Position numbers and translations under genes: made by a program. Shown piece after piece: positions 43,760-51,934 of a stretch of DNA of 64,000 bases (position 1 is its first letter; every line of letters begins with the position of its first letter). The notes beneath the pieces were generated by a model. That model was not told the DNA's origin and ran no database searches. It was given only the letters and a program-made list of their open reading frames with translations. Source of the DNA: Magnetospirillum fulvum (GTDB taxonomy: Bacteria > Pseudomonadota > Alphaproteobacteria > Rhodospirillales > Magnetospirillaceae). The stretch spans positions 124,001 through 188,000 of the forward strand of contig NZ_FNWO01000004.1 in assembly GCF_900108475.1 (NCBI RefSeq), read 5' to 3'.

Positions 43760-44839
43760 ATGTCGCAGGCTGCGTTGCGTCTCGTGGACAAGGATACGAT
43801 GGACAGACAAAAGGCGCTTGAAGCTGCTGTCAGCCAGATCGAACGGGCCTTCGGCAAGGGTTCGATCATGAGATTGGGCCAAAAAGATCAGGTGGTTGAG
43901 ACCGAAGTGGTCTCCACCGGCTCGCTCGGGCTGGACGTGGCGCTCGGGATCGGCGGCGTGCCGCGCGGTCGCATCATTGAAATTTATGGGCCGGAAAGCT
44001 CGGGGAAGACCACCCTGGCCCTTCACATCATCGCCGAGGCGCAAAAGAAAGGTGGCGCCTGCGCCTTCATCGACGCCGAACACGCGCTTGATCCCGGTTA
44101 CGCCCGCAAGCTGGGCGTCGTGCTCGACGAATTGCTGATCAGCCAGCCCGACGCCGGTGAACAGGCGCTGGAAATCGCCGATACGCTGGTCCGCTCCGGC
44201 GCGGTCGACGTGCTGGTGGTCGATTCGGTCGCGGCACTGGTGCCCCGCGCCGAACTGGAAGGCGAGATGGGGGATTCCCATGTCGGTCTTCATGCCCGGT
44301 TGATGAGCCAAGCGCTCCGCAAGCTGACCGGTTCGGTGTCGAAATCGAAGACGATCGTCATCTTCATCAACCAGATCCGGATGAAGATCGGCGTGATGTT
44401 CGGCAATCCCGAAACCACCACCGGCGGCAACGCGCTGAAATTCTATGCCTCGGTCCGGCTTGAAATCCGCCGCGTCGGCGCGATCAAGGATCGGGACGAG
44501 GTGGTCGGCAATCAGACCCGCGTCAAGGTGGTCAAGAACAAGCTGGCTCCGCCGTTCAAGGTGGTCGATTTCGACATCATGTATGGCGAAGGCGTCTCGA
44601 AGATGGGCGAACTGGTCGATCTGGGCGTCAAGGCCGGGGTCGTCGAAAAATCCGGCGCGTGGTTCTCGTACAATTCCACCCGGATCGGGCAGGGCCGCGA
44701 GAATGCGAAGACGTGGCTGCGCGAGCATCCCGACGTCGCCGCCGAAATCGAAGGGGCGATCCGCCAGAATGCCGGGCTGATCTCCGAAGCGATGGTCGCA
44801 GCACCCGGCGATCTCGACGGCACCCCGACCGAAGAGTAA
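43760..44839 (+). CDS. recA: Recombinase RecA
   Basis: RecA forms filaments on single-stranded DNA, drives strand exchange and triggers LexA cleavage. The 359-residue protein has the Walker [11 protein letters not shown] (about 77-86), EHALDPGYA, the Walker B region [21 protein letters not shown], loop 2 around [25 protein letters not shown] (given by position, about 210-235), and the acidic-poor C-terminal lobe. The ATG at 43760 follows an excellent ribosome site (aggaggagga). rnhB follows 75 bp later. Confidence 0.97.
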   Translation: MSQAALRLVDKDTMDRQKALEAAVSQIERAFGKGSIMRLGQKDQVVETEVVSTGSLGLDVALGIGGVPRGRIIEIYGPESSGKTTLALHIIAEAQKKGGACAFIDAEHALDPGYARKLGVVLDELLISQPDAGEQALEIADTLVRSGAVDVLVVDSVAALVPRAELEGEMGDSHVGLHARLMSQALRKLTGSVSKSKTIVIFINQIRMKIGVMFGNPETTTGGNALKFYASVRLEIRRVGAIKDRDEVVGNQTRVKVVKNKLAPPFKVVDFDIMYGEGVSKMGELVDLGVKAGVVEKSGAWFSYNSTRIGQGRENAKTWLREHPDVAAEIEGAIRQNAGLISEAMVAAPGDLDGTPTEE

Positions 44840-44846
44840 CGGTGGG

Positions 44847-44884
44847 CAGGCCGTGCGGGACCAGGATCGGTTCCGCGCGGCCTG
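44847..44884 (+). terminator. Hairpin between recA and rnhB
   Basis: A 12-bp stem with one G-U pair (caggccgtgcgg / ccgcgcggcctg) and a 14-nt loop lies 7 bp after recA. No T-run follows, so it may stabilise the recA mRNA end or attenuate rnhB. Confidence 0.4.
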
Positions 44885-44914
44885 TGTCCTGTGCGGATGT
44901 CACGAAAGGCGCCA

Positions 44915-45529
44915 ATGCCCGATTTCGCTCTCGAAGCCGCGCTGGGCGGTTGCGTTGTCGGTATCGACGAGGTGGGGCGCGGCCCGCTCGCCGGTCCGGT
45001 GATCGCGGCGGCGGTTTGCCTCGATCCGACGCTCTGCTATGACGGATTGGACGATTCCAAGCGGCTCTCCGCGAAACGGCGCGAGGCGCTGGCCGCCCGA
45101 CTGCACGAGACCGCTTTGATCGGGATCGGCCGGGCCGAGGTCGCCGAGATCGACCGCATCAATATCCTTCAGGCGACCTTTCTGGCGATGCAACGCGCCT
45201 TTGACGCCTTGGCGCTTCGTCTCGACACTCCGATCGACCATGCCCTGATCGACGGGCCGCATTGTCCCAAGCTGCCCTGTCCGGCTCATCCGGTGGTCGG
45301 TGGCGACGGGCGCTCACTTTCGATTGCCGCGGCTTCAGTGGTGGCCAAGGTTCAACGCGACGCCTTGATGGCCGCGCTGGCGATCGAGTATCCTGGCTTT
45401 GGCTGGGAGCGCAACGCCGGGTACGGCACCGCCGTCCATCTCGACGCTCTCAACCGGCAGGGTCCGACGCCCCACCACCGCCGCTCCTTCGCGCCGGTGG
45501 CCCGCCTGTGCGGGGATGAGTCGAGATAA
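44915..45529 (+). CDS. rnhB: Ribonuclease HII
   Basis: RNase HII cuts RNA in RNA-DNA hybrids, including single ribonucleotides in DNA. The 204-residue protein shows the catalytic Asp-Glu pair in [14 protein letters not shown] (about 17-30), the DSKRLS motif, the third Asp in [11 protein letters not shown], and the fourth in [17 protein letters not shown]. The ATG at 44915 has an aaaggc ribosome site; an upstream ATG at 44897 is possible. Confidence 0.95.
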   Translation: MPDFALEAALGGCVVGIDEVGRGPLAGPVIAAAVCLDPTLCYDGLDDSKRLSAKRREALAARLHETALIGIGRAEVAEIDRINILQATFLAMQRAFDALALRLDTPIDHALIDGPHCPKLPCPAHPVVGGDGRSLSIAAASVVAKVQRDALMAALAIEYPGFGWERNAGYGTAVHLDALNRQGPTPHHRRSFAPVARLCGDESR

Positions 45530-45541
45530 GGGTAATTCTTA

Positions 45542-45644
45542 TGGGCTCCGCCCATACCCGCCAGGGACCAGCGGCCCCTGGACCGGCATCGGATGGAATG
45601 GGGTCCAGGGGCGTGTCGCCCCTGGCGGGTGTGGGCGGAGCCCA
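45542..45644. repeat. 103-bp near-palindromic element between convergent genes
   Basis: The outer arms tgggctccgccca (45542) and tgggcggagccca (ending 45644) are exact reverse complements, and the inner arms continue with acccgccaggg / ccctggcgggt and then cccctggacc / ggtccagggg, around a short centre near 45590. The whole unit would fold into a long, nearly continuous hairpin. It sits between rnhB and fumarase, which converge, and could act as a two-way terminator. It resembles dispersed REP/RUP-type palindromic repeats. Confidence 0.85.
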
Positions 45645-45670
45645 CATTCCCTTCCCCTGTTTACCTTCGG

Positions 45671-47287
45671 TCAGTGAGCGAATTCGGCGAAGAAATCGTT
45701 GCCCTTGTCATCGACGACGATGAAAGCAGGGAAATCGACGACGTCGATCCGCCAGATCGCTTCCATGCCGAGTTCGGGATATTCGAGCACCTCGACCTTC
45801 TTGATGCAATCGCGGGCGAGGCGGGCGGCGGCACCGCCGACCGAGCCGAGATAGAAGCCACCATGGGCCTTGCAGGCGTCGGTGACGGCTTTCGAGCGGT
45901 TGCCCTTGGCGATCATCACCATCGAGCCGCCTGCGGCCTGGAACTGATCGACATAGGAATCCATCCGCCCCGCCGTGGTCGGTCCGAACGAGCCCGAGGC
46001 GTAATTGGCCGGGGTCTTGGCCGGTCCGGCGTAATAGACGCCCATCTGCTTGAAATAGTCCGGCAGGCTTTCGCCGCGATCGAGCCGTTCCTTCAGCTTG
46101 GCGTGGGCGATGTCGCGGGCGACCACCATCGGCCCGGTCAGCGAAACCCGGGTGCGGACCGGGTATTGCGACAGGGTGCGGCGGATTTCGTCCATCGGCC
46201 GGGTCAGGTCGATCTTGACCACCTCGCCGCCCAGGGTCGATTCGTCGATATCGGGGAGGAAACGGGCGGGATCGGCCTCCATCGCCTCGAGGAAGACGCC
46301 GTCCTTGGTGATCTTGCCGAGAATCTGGCGGTCGGCCGAGCACGACACCCCGATCGCGACCGGACAGGACGCGCCATGGCGGGGCAGGCGGATCACCCGG
46401 ACGTCGTGACAGAAATACTTGCCGCCGAACTGGGCGCCGATGCCCATGTCGCGGGTCATCTGCAACACCACCTGCTCTAACTCGCGGTCGCGGAAGGCAC
46501 TGCCGTAGCGGGTGCCGCGCGAGGGCAGCGAATCGAGATATTTGGCCGAGGCCAGCTTGACCGTCTTTAGCGTCATCTCGGCGGACAGGCCGCCGATGAC
46601 GATGGCGAGATGGTAGGGCGGACAGGCCGAGGTGCCCAGGGTGCGGATCTGGGCATCGAGGAATTTCAACAGAGAGGTCGGGTTCAGCAGCGCCTTGGTC
46701 TGCTGATAGAGGAAGGTCTTGTTGGCCGAGCCGCCGCCCTTCGCCATCACCATGAACTTATAGGCCGCGCCTTCAGTGGCGTAGAGGTCGATCTGGGCGG
46801 GCAGGTTGGTGCCGGTGTTGACCTCGTCATACATCGACAGCGGCGCGGTCTGCGAATAGCGCAGGTTCAACTCGGTATAGGCTTCCTGAACGCCCTGCGA
46901 GATCGCCGCCTCGTCATTGCCGCCGGTCCAGACCTGCTGGCCCTTCTTGCCCATCACGATCGCGGTGCCGGTATCCTGGCACATCGGCAGCACGCCGCCA
47001 GCGGCGATGCAGGCGTTCTTCAGCAGATCATAGGCGACGAAACGGTCGTTGTCGGACGCCTCGGGATCGTCGAGGATCGTCCGCAACTGGCCGAGATGGG
47101 CCGGGCGCAGCAAATGCGAGGTGTCGCGGATCGCCGCCTTGATCAGCCGGGTGATCGCGGCGGGCTCAACGGTCAGGATCGACTGACCGTTCAGGGTCGC
47201 GGTTCCGATTCCATCGGTGCCGAGCGGGCGATAGGGGGTGTCGTCGGCCCCCAGCGGGAAAATCTCGTGGAAAGAGAAATCGGACAT
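45671..47287 (-). CDS. fumA: Class I (iron-sulfur) fumarate hydratase
   Basis: A [4Fe-4S] enzyme that interconverts fumarate and malate in the TCA cycle. The 538-residue protein combines the alpha and beta domains in one chain, like FumA/FumB. Cluster cysteine candidates are in [28 protein letters not shown] and [16 protein letters not shown]. The C-terminal beta domain has [26 protein letters not shown] in part (given by position, about 430-455) and ends with the [16 protein letters not shown] motif. The ATG at 47287 was chosen as the first with conserved N-terminal sequence; more upstream starts add a low-complexity stretch. Confidence 0.93.
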   Translation of the reverse strand: MSDFSFHEIFPLGADDTPYRPLGTDGIGTATLNGQSILTVEPAAITRLIKAAIRDTSHLLRPAHLGQLRTILDDPEASDNDRFVAYDLLKNACIAAGGVLPMCQDTGTAIVMGKKGQQVWTGGNDEAAISQGVQEAYTELNLRYSQTAPLSMYDEVNTGTNLPAQIDLYATEGAAYKFMVMAKGGGSANKTFLYQQTKALLNPTSLLKFLDAQIRTLGTSACPPYHLAIVIGGLSAEMTLKTVKLASAKYLDSLPSRGTRYGSAFRDRELEQVVLQMTRDMGIGAQFGGKYFCHDVRVIRLPRHGASCPVAIGVSCSADRQILGKITKDGVFLEAMEADPARFLPDIDESTLGGEVVKIDLTRPMDEIRRTLSQYPVRTRVSLTGPMVVARDIAHAKLKERLDRGESLPDYFKQMGVYYAGPAKTPANYASGSFGPTTAGRMDSYVDQFQAAGGSMVMIAKGNRSKAVTDACKAHGGFYLGSVGGAAARLARDCIKKVEVLEYPELGMEAIWRIDVVDFPAFIVVDDKGNDFFAEFAH

Positions 47288-47322
47288 GATCGGCGGCCTC
47301 GGCTGCGAAGGGTGGGGTGTCA

Positions 47323-47340
47323 CCGCCCCGAACGGGGCGG
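47323..47340 (-). promoter_or_regulatory. Small hairpin in the fumarase leader
   Basis: ccgccccg / cggggcgg, 8-bp arms with only 2 bp between them, would form a tight hairpin 36 nt before the fumarase ATG. It is too far to hide the ribosome site and has no T-run. The function is unknown. Confidence 0.3.
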
Positions 47341-47459
47341 GTGGCGCGCATGCCACGGTCAAAACACCTTTTTCACCGCAACGTCAAGAGGCACGGCCCC
47401 CGACCGCCGGTTGGGTGGGGACGGGACCGGGCCGAGCCGGGAAACGCGGCCCCGGAGGC

Positions 47460-47972
47460 CTATTTCTTGCGGAAGCGGTCTAGGGTCACCACTTTGCCGT
47501 CGCCATCGTCGCCGCTGGCGGGGGAGGCAGGGGCCGGGGGTGCCCCGGCTTCGGGCGCGGCCTTGGGTCCGTCCGACTCGTCGTCGTCGAAATCCTCGTC
47601 CTCGTCGTCCTGGCCGGGAATGCCCTGGAATTGCAGGCCGAACTTGGCCGACGGGTCGGCGAAGCCGGTGATCGCGCTAAACGGGATCACCAGACGCTCG
47701 GACTTGCCGGAGAAGGAGAGGGTGACGGCAAAGCCGGTCTCGTCAACGTCCAGATCCCAATATTGATGCTGGAGGACGATGGTCATTTCATCGGGATGGC
47801 GGGCGCGGGCATAATCGGGGACGGCGACGCCGGGAAGGTGGGTGCGGAAGGTGATGTAGAAGTGATGATCGCCGGGCAGACCGTGTTCGGCGGCAAAGGC
47901 CAGCGACTCGCGCACAACACCCCGCAACGCTTCTTCCACCATCTTGTCGTAGCGTAATTCTTCCAAACCCAT
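47460..47972 (-). CDS. sspB: ClpXP adaptor protein SspB
   Basis: SspB binds ssrA-tagged proteins and hands them to ClpXP. The 170-residue protein has the alphaproteobacterial SspB fold region at about 1-115 (LRYDKMVEEALRGVVRESLAF, here marked by position; HHFYITFRTHLPGVAVPDYAR; VLQHQYWDLDV; FSGKSERLVIPFSAITGFADPS). A disordered acidic linker follows, with the short C-terminal tail VVTLDRFRKK that is expected to dock ClpX. The ssrA gene lies 56 bp or so upstream on the same strand, so the adaptor is next to its tag source. Confidence 0.93.
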   Translation of the reverse strand: MGLEELRYDKMVEEALRGVVRESLAFAAEHGLPGDHHFYITFRTHLPGVAVPDYARARHPDEMTIVLQHQYWDLDVDETGFAVTLSFSGKSERLVIPFSAITGFADPSAKFGLQFQGIPGQDDEDEDFDDDESDGPKAAPEAGAPPAPASPASGDDGDGKVVTLDRFRKK

Positions 47973-48027
47973 CCGTTCCAGTCCCTATCGGTCGAGCCGG
48001 AATCCGGCCGGCAGGTCGGCTTCCGGT

Positions 48028-48318
48028 AAAGAAGGAAGTGGGGGGACTTCTGTTGCCCGGTGTCCCCCCGAACCGCGCTTACGGGTTAAGCCGCAGCGGC
48101 AAGAGCAACGTTGTCGTTGGCACTTGTTAGGATTGACCCGATGACGGTGGTATCATGCCGAACGCAAACTTTGCCTTTACTGCGCGCGTCGATCCTGTTT
48201 CGCCCCCGAGATGCCCAACCGATCCGGCCGGGTCGAAATGGTGGAGGCGCCGGGTACCGCCCCCGGGTCCGCAACGTCTATTCCGCAAAGCGTTTAGCGT
48301 CATAGTCGGTTTCCCGAC
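48028..48318 (-). ncRNA. ssrA: Two-piece (permuted) transfer-messenger RNA
   Basis: Reading the minus strand, the acceptor piece comes first and ends in ...cgcctccACCA at 48239, with a T-arm-like ggacccgggggcggtacccgg. After a spacer of about 31 nt the coding piece starts at 48207 with gggggcgaaacaggatcgac, the classic tmRNA 5' end. Its first 7 bases (gggggcg) pair with cgcctcc of the acceptor piece, rebuilding the acceptor stem. The tag reading frame is 48121-48086 and encodes ANDNVALAAAA then a stop. A hairpin (48069-48040) with a following pyrimidine run probably ends the transcript. This permuted order is typical of Alphaproteobacteria. The outer ends (48318 and 48028) are approximate. 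It rescues stalled ribosomes and tags the unfinished proteins. Confidence 0.94.
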
Positions 48319-48468
48319 TCGATCACTATAATCCACGCCAAATCATTTCGCTAGCCCGCTTCGACGTCGCAGTCGCAATAACCCGCCGCGCCTGCTGGTG
48401 ACAGACGGGGCGATTCGGGCTAAGACCGGGGACAGAGATCGTCCGCCGCATCCGAAAGGTCCGCGCCC

Positions 48469-49695
48469 GTGTCCGTGCCGCTGCTTCGCCCCTTCCCTGG
48501 TTTGCGCCCCGCCGCCGCTTATGCCGCCGAGATGGCCGCCCCGCCTTACGACGTGTTGTCCTCGGACGAGGCGCGCGTGCTGGCCGATGGGCATCCGCAC
48601 AGCTTCCTTCACGTCTCGAAGGCCGAGATTGATCTGCCGCCCGGCACCGATCCGCACGATCCGGCGGTTTATGAACGCGCCGGGGCCAATCTGCGGGCGT
48701 TGATCGAGTCCGGCGCGCTGATCCAGGATCCCGGCCCGCGATATTATGTCTATCGGCTGCGGATGGGCGAGCATGTCCAGACCGGGATCGTCGGTGGCGG
48801 CTCGGTCGAGGATTACCGCGCCAACCGGATCCGCCGTCATGAATTCACCCGTCCCGACAAAGAGGACGACCGCGTCCGCCAGATCGAGGCGTGCTCGGCC
48901 CAGACCGGACCGGTGTTGCTGGCCCATCCCGATCATTCCGCCGTCGCCGCCGCGATTGCCGCGACGGTCCGCCAGACGCCGGATGCCGAGGCGACCACTC
49001 CGGACGGGGTCGAGCATACCGTGTGGGTGATGAGCGATCCGGGCCGGATCGCAGCGGTGACGCGGGCGTTCCAGACGATGCGGGCGGTCTATATCGCCGA
49101 CGGCCATCACCGCTCTGCCGCCGCTGCCCGGATCGCCGCCGCGCGTCCCGACAGCGATGCGGCGCAATCCTTCCTGGTGGTCAGTTTCCCCATCGGCGAG
49201 ATGCGGATTCTCGATTACAACCGGGTGGTGACCGACCTCAACGGGCTGGACCCGGACGGCTTCCTGGCCGCGATCGCCGATGCGTTCGAGGTCGAGGCGA
49301 CCGAGGGGCAGGCCCGTCCCGAGGCTGCGCGCCAGTTCGGTCTGTATCTGGCCGGGCAATGGTATCGGCTGAGTCCCAAGGCGGCTCCGCCCGACGATCC
49401 GGTGGCGCAGCTGGACGTCAGCCTGCTGTCCGACCGCCTGCTGGCCCCGGTGCTGGGCATTCACGATCTGCGCAAGGACAAGCGGATCGACTTCGTCGGC
49501 GGGCGGCGCGGCCTGGGCGAACTCGAACGCCGGGTCGATAGCGGCGAGATGGCGGCGGCCTTCGCTTTGTTCCCGACCGCGATGGCCGATCTGATCGCGG
49601 TGGCCGATGCGGGTCAGGTGATGCCGCCGAAATCGACTTGGTTCGAGCCGAAGCTGGCCGACGGTCTGGTCAGCTATCCCCTGGACCAGCGATGA
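48469..49695 (+). CDS. DUF1015 family protein
   Basis: A 408-residue protein of the DUF1015 family, whose function is not settled. Conserved blocks are GLRPAAAYAAEMAAPPYDVLS near the N-terminus (given by position, about 11-31), HPHSFLHVSKAEIDLP, YRLRMGEHVQTGIVGG, the RHEFTRPDKEDDR block (about 125), and ADGHHRSAAA (about 207-216) with the two histidines that are strongly conserved in the family. The start is GTG 48469 with a gaaaggt ribosome site. The stop overlaps purN by ATGA. The long upstream spacer holds ssrA in the other direction. Confidence 0.88.
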   Translation: MSVPLLRPFPGLRPAAAYAAEMAAPPYDVLSSDEARVLADGHPHSFLHVSKAEIDLPPGTDPHDPAVYERAGANLRALIESGALIQDPGPRYYVYRLRMGEHVQTGIVGGGSVEDYRANRIRRHEFTRPDKEDDRVRQIEACSAQTGPVLLAHPDHSAVAAAIAATVRQTPDAEATTPDGVEHTVWVMSDPGRIAAVTRAFQTMRAVYIADGHHRSAAAARIAAARPDSDAAQSFLVVSFPIGEMRILDYNRVVTDLNGLDPDGFLAAIADAFEVEATEGQARPEAARQFGLYLAGQWYRLSPKAAPPDDPVAQLDVSLLSDRLLAPVLGIHDLRKDKRIDFVGGRRGLGELERRVDSGEMAAAFALFPTAMADLIAVADAGQVMPPKSTWFEPKLADGLVSYPLDQR

Positions 49696-50324
49696 GCGCG
49701 GGTTCGGCGGTGAGCCAGCGCAAAAAGGTCGGTGTTTTGGTCTCGGGGCGGGGGAGCAATCTTCAGGCCCTGCTCGATGCCTGCGCCGATCCGACCTTTC
49801 CGGCGGAAATCGCCCTGGTGATTTCGAACGTCCCCGGCGTGCTGGCGCTGGAACGGGCGCAAAAAGCCGGGGTGGCGACCGCCGTTATTCCCCATCGCGA
49901 CTATCCGAGTCGCGAGGCATTCGACGCCGCGATGGACCTCGTTCTGCGCGCCGCCGGGATCGACATCGTCTGTCTCGCCGGGTTCATGCGGCTGTTGTCG
50001 TCCGAGTTCGTTGCCGGGTGGCAGGGCGCGATGCTGAACATCCATCCCTCGCTGTTGCCCTCGTTCAAGGGGCTGCATACCCATCGCCAAGCCCTGGAGG
50101 CCGGGGTCAAGCTGCATGGCTGCACAATCCATCTGGTGACGCCCGATCTCGATGACGGGCCGATCCTGGTCCAGGCGGCGGTGCCGGTCCAAGACGATGA
50201 CGACGAAGATAGTCTGGCCGCCCGCGTGCTGGAGCAGGAGCACCGGGCCTATCCTCTGGCGTTGCGGCTGCTGGCCGAGGGGCGGGTGACGGTTGACGGG
50301 AACCGTACCCTGATCCGCAGATGA
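49692..50324 (+). CDS. purN: Phosphoribosylglycinamide formyltransferase
   Basis: PurN transfers a formyl group from 10-formyl-THF to GAR in purine synthesis. The 210-residue protein has VSGRGSNLQALLDA near the N-terminus, the folate loop CLAGFMRLLSSEFV, and the catalytic Asn/His/Asp set in MLNIHPSLLPSFKGLHTH and HLVTPDLDDGPILVQ. It overlaps the DUF1015 stop (ATGA) and the following GT9 start at 50321, so translation is probably coupled. purM, usually next to it, is not here. Confidence 0.94.
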   Translation: MSAGSAVSQRKKVGVLVSGRGSNLQALLDACADPTFPAEIALVISNVPGVLALERAQKAGVATAVIPHRDYPSREAFDAAMDLVLRAAGIDIVCLAGFMRLLSSEFVAGWQGAMLNIHPSLLPSFKGLHTHRQALEAGVKLHGCTIHLVTPDLDDGPILVQAAVPVQDDDDEDSLAARVLEQEHRAYPLALRLLAEGRVTVDGNRTLIRR

Positions 50325-51310
50325 TCGCTTCGATCCTGGTCTATGTCGGCACCGACGCGGTCGGCGACGGCCTGATCAAGCTGCCCTTCGTCCGTGCCCT
50401 GCGCGCCGCCTTTCCCACCGCGCGCATCACCTGGGTCGCGGGCAAGGGGCCGACCGTCTATGCCGGTATCCTGGCCCCGCTGGTGGCCGGGCTGATCGAC
50501 GAGGTGATCGACGATGCCGGGATCGGTAGCCGTCCGCTCGAATTGCTGCGCCGACCGCTGGCGGGGCGCGAGTTCGACCTGATCCTCGATACCCAGCGCC
50601 GCCTGCTGACCAGCCTGATTCTAAAGCAGGTTCGTCACCGCCGCTTCATTTCCGCCGCCGCGGGCTATCTGTTGTCCGACGCTCGTCCGGCGCGGAAAGC
50701 CAAGCCGTCGTCGATGGCGGCGCAGCTGGCCGGGCTGGTCGAGCTGGCCTCGGGCCGCCCGCTCGGACCGGCCGCGCCGCTGCCCCGCGATCCCGCGATC
50801 GAGGCCGAAGCCGACCGGCTGTTGCCGCCGGGGCCGCGCTATGTCGGCTTCGCCCCCGGTGCCGGGGGACGCTACAAATGCTGGCCGCTCGACCGCTATC
50901 TGGCCCTGGCCGCCGAAATGGCGGGGGAGGGGCTGGTTCCGGTGTTCCTGCTCGGGCCCGCCGAGGCCGAGGATTGGGCCGGGGCAATTCGCGCCGCGCT
51001 TCCCTCCGCCCGTCTGCCGGTGCAGGAGGCCGCCCGCCCGACTCCGCTGCTGACGATTGCCCTGGGGAGGCGGCTGTCGGCGGCGGTGGCCAATGACAGC
51101 GGTACCGGCCATATGCTCGCAGCCGCCGATATCCCGCTTGTGTCGCTGTTCGGGCCGACTCCGGCGGAGAAATTCGCTCCCGTCACCGCCCGGCCGACCC
51201 TGCTGCGGGCCCAGGATTTCGGGGGCACGGCGATGGAGGCGATTCCGCTTGCCGCCGTCGAACAAGCCCTGCGCCGGACGCTGGCTGGCGATGCCCCGGT
51301 TTGCTTTTGA
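50321..51310 (+). CDS. Family 9 glycosyltransferase (heptosyltransferase-like)
   Basis: A 329-residue GT-B protein with the family 9 landmarks: YVGTDAVGDGLIKLPFVRALRAAFP at the N-terminus (position 8-32), the FAPGAGGRYKCWPLDRYLALA nucleotide-sugar region (about 185), and VANDSGTGHMLAAADIPLVSLFGPT (about 260-285) with the conserved NDSG/FGPT. Enzymes of this family add heptose or similar sugars to LPS core. The acceptor and sugar here are unknown. The ATG overlaps the purN stop. Confidence 0.85.
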   Translation: MIASILVYVGTDAVGDGLIKLPFVRALRAAFPTARITWVAGKGPTVYAGILAPLVAGLIDEVIDDAGIGSRPLELLRRPLAGREFDLILDTQRRLLTSLILKQVRHRRFISAAAGYLLSDARPARKAKPSSMAAQLAGLVELASGRPLGPAAPLPRDPAIEAEADRLLPPGPRYVGFAPGAGGRYKCWPLDRYLALAAEMAGEGLVPVFLLGPAEAEDWAGAIRAALPSARLPVQEAARPTPLLTIALGRRLSAAVANDSGTGHMLAAADIPLVSLFGPTPAEKFAPVTARPTLLRAQDFGGTAMEAIPLAAVEQALRRTLAGDAPVCF

Positions 51311-51367
51311 CCCAACGAGGGGCTGCCGTTACGATGGCCGCCCCATATCTCACTTCCGAGCGCGGAC

Positions 51368-51892
51368 ATGAACATCAAGGACCACATTCGCGGCGTTCCC
51401 GATTTCCCAAAGCCGGGTATCCTGTTCTACGATATCTCCACCCTGCTGGCTCATGCCGATGCTTGGCAGGTCGCGATGGGGCGTTTGGCCCGCGATGTCC
51501 GGCGCTATCAGCCCGACGTGCTGGCCGGGATCGAATCCCGCGGATTTCTGGTTGCCGCTCCGCTGGCTCTGAAGCTGGGCTGTGGCTTCGTGATGCTGCG
51601 CAAGAAGGGCAAGCTGCCCGGCAAGACGATCCGTCACGATTACGATCTTGAATACGGGACGGATTCGATCGAAATCCAGCAGGACGCCATCGCCGAAGGC
51701 CAGCGAGTGGTCGTGCTCGACGATCTGCTCGCCACCGGCGGCACGATGACGGCCGGGATCGAGTTGCTCCGTAAGATCGGGGCCGAGGTCACCGGGGCCG
51801 CCAGCATCATCGAACTGGGCTTCCTGCCCGGACGTCAGCGTTTGAAAGAACTGGGTGTTCCCTTTACCTCTTTGGCGTCTTACGACGAGTAA
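51368..51892 (+). CDS. apt: Adenine phosphoribosyltransferase
   Basis: Apt salvages adenine with PRPP to make AMP. The 174-residue protein has the N-terminal [36 protein letters not shown], the [19 protein letters not shown] block, and the PRPP-binding [20 protein letters not shown] (about 115-134). Full normal length. It begins 57 bp after the GT9 gene and continues the same strand run of nucleotide and sugar genes. Confidence 0.95.
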   Translation: MNIKDHIRGVPDFPKPGILFYDISTLLAHADAWQVAMGRLARDVRRYQPDVLAGIESRGFLVAAPLALKLGCGFVMLRKKGKLPGKTIRHDYDLEYGTDSIEIQQDAIAEGQRVVVLDDLLATGGTMTAGIELLRKIGAEVTGAASIIELGFLPGRQRLKELGVPFTSLASYDE

Positions 51893-51934
51893 GCGGGCCG
51901 GTCGGCCCGAGCGCCTTCCCCAAGGACTGGTGTG

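Noticed and set aside
51894-51909. Terminator after apt (cgggcc / ggcccg)
   Set aside because: Short 6-bp stem with no T-run and too common in GC-rich spacers.
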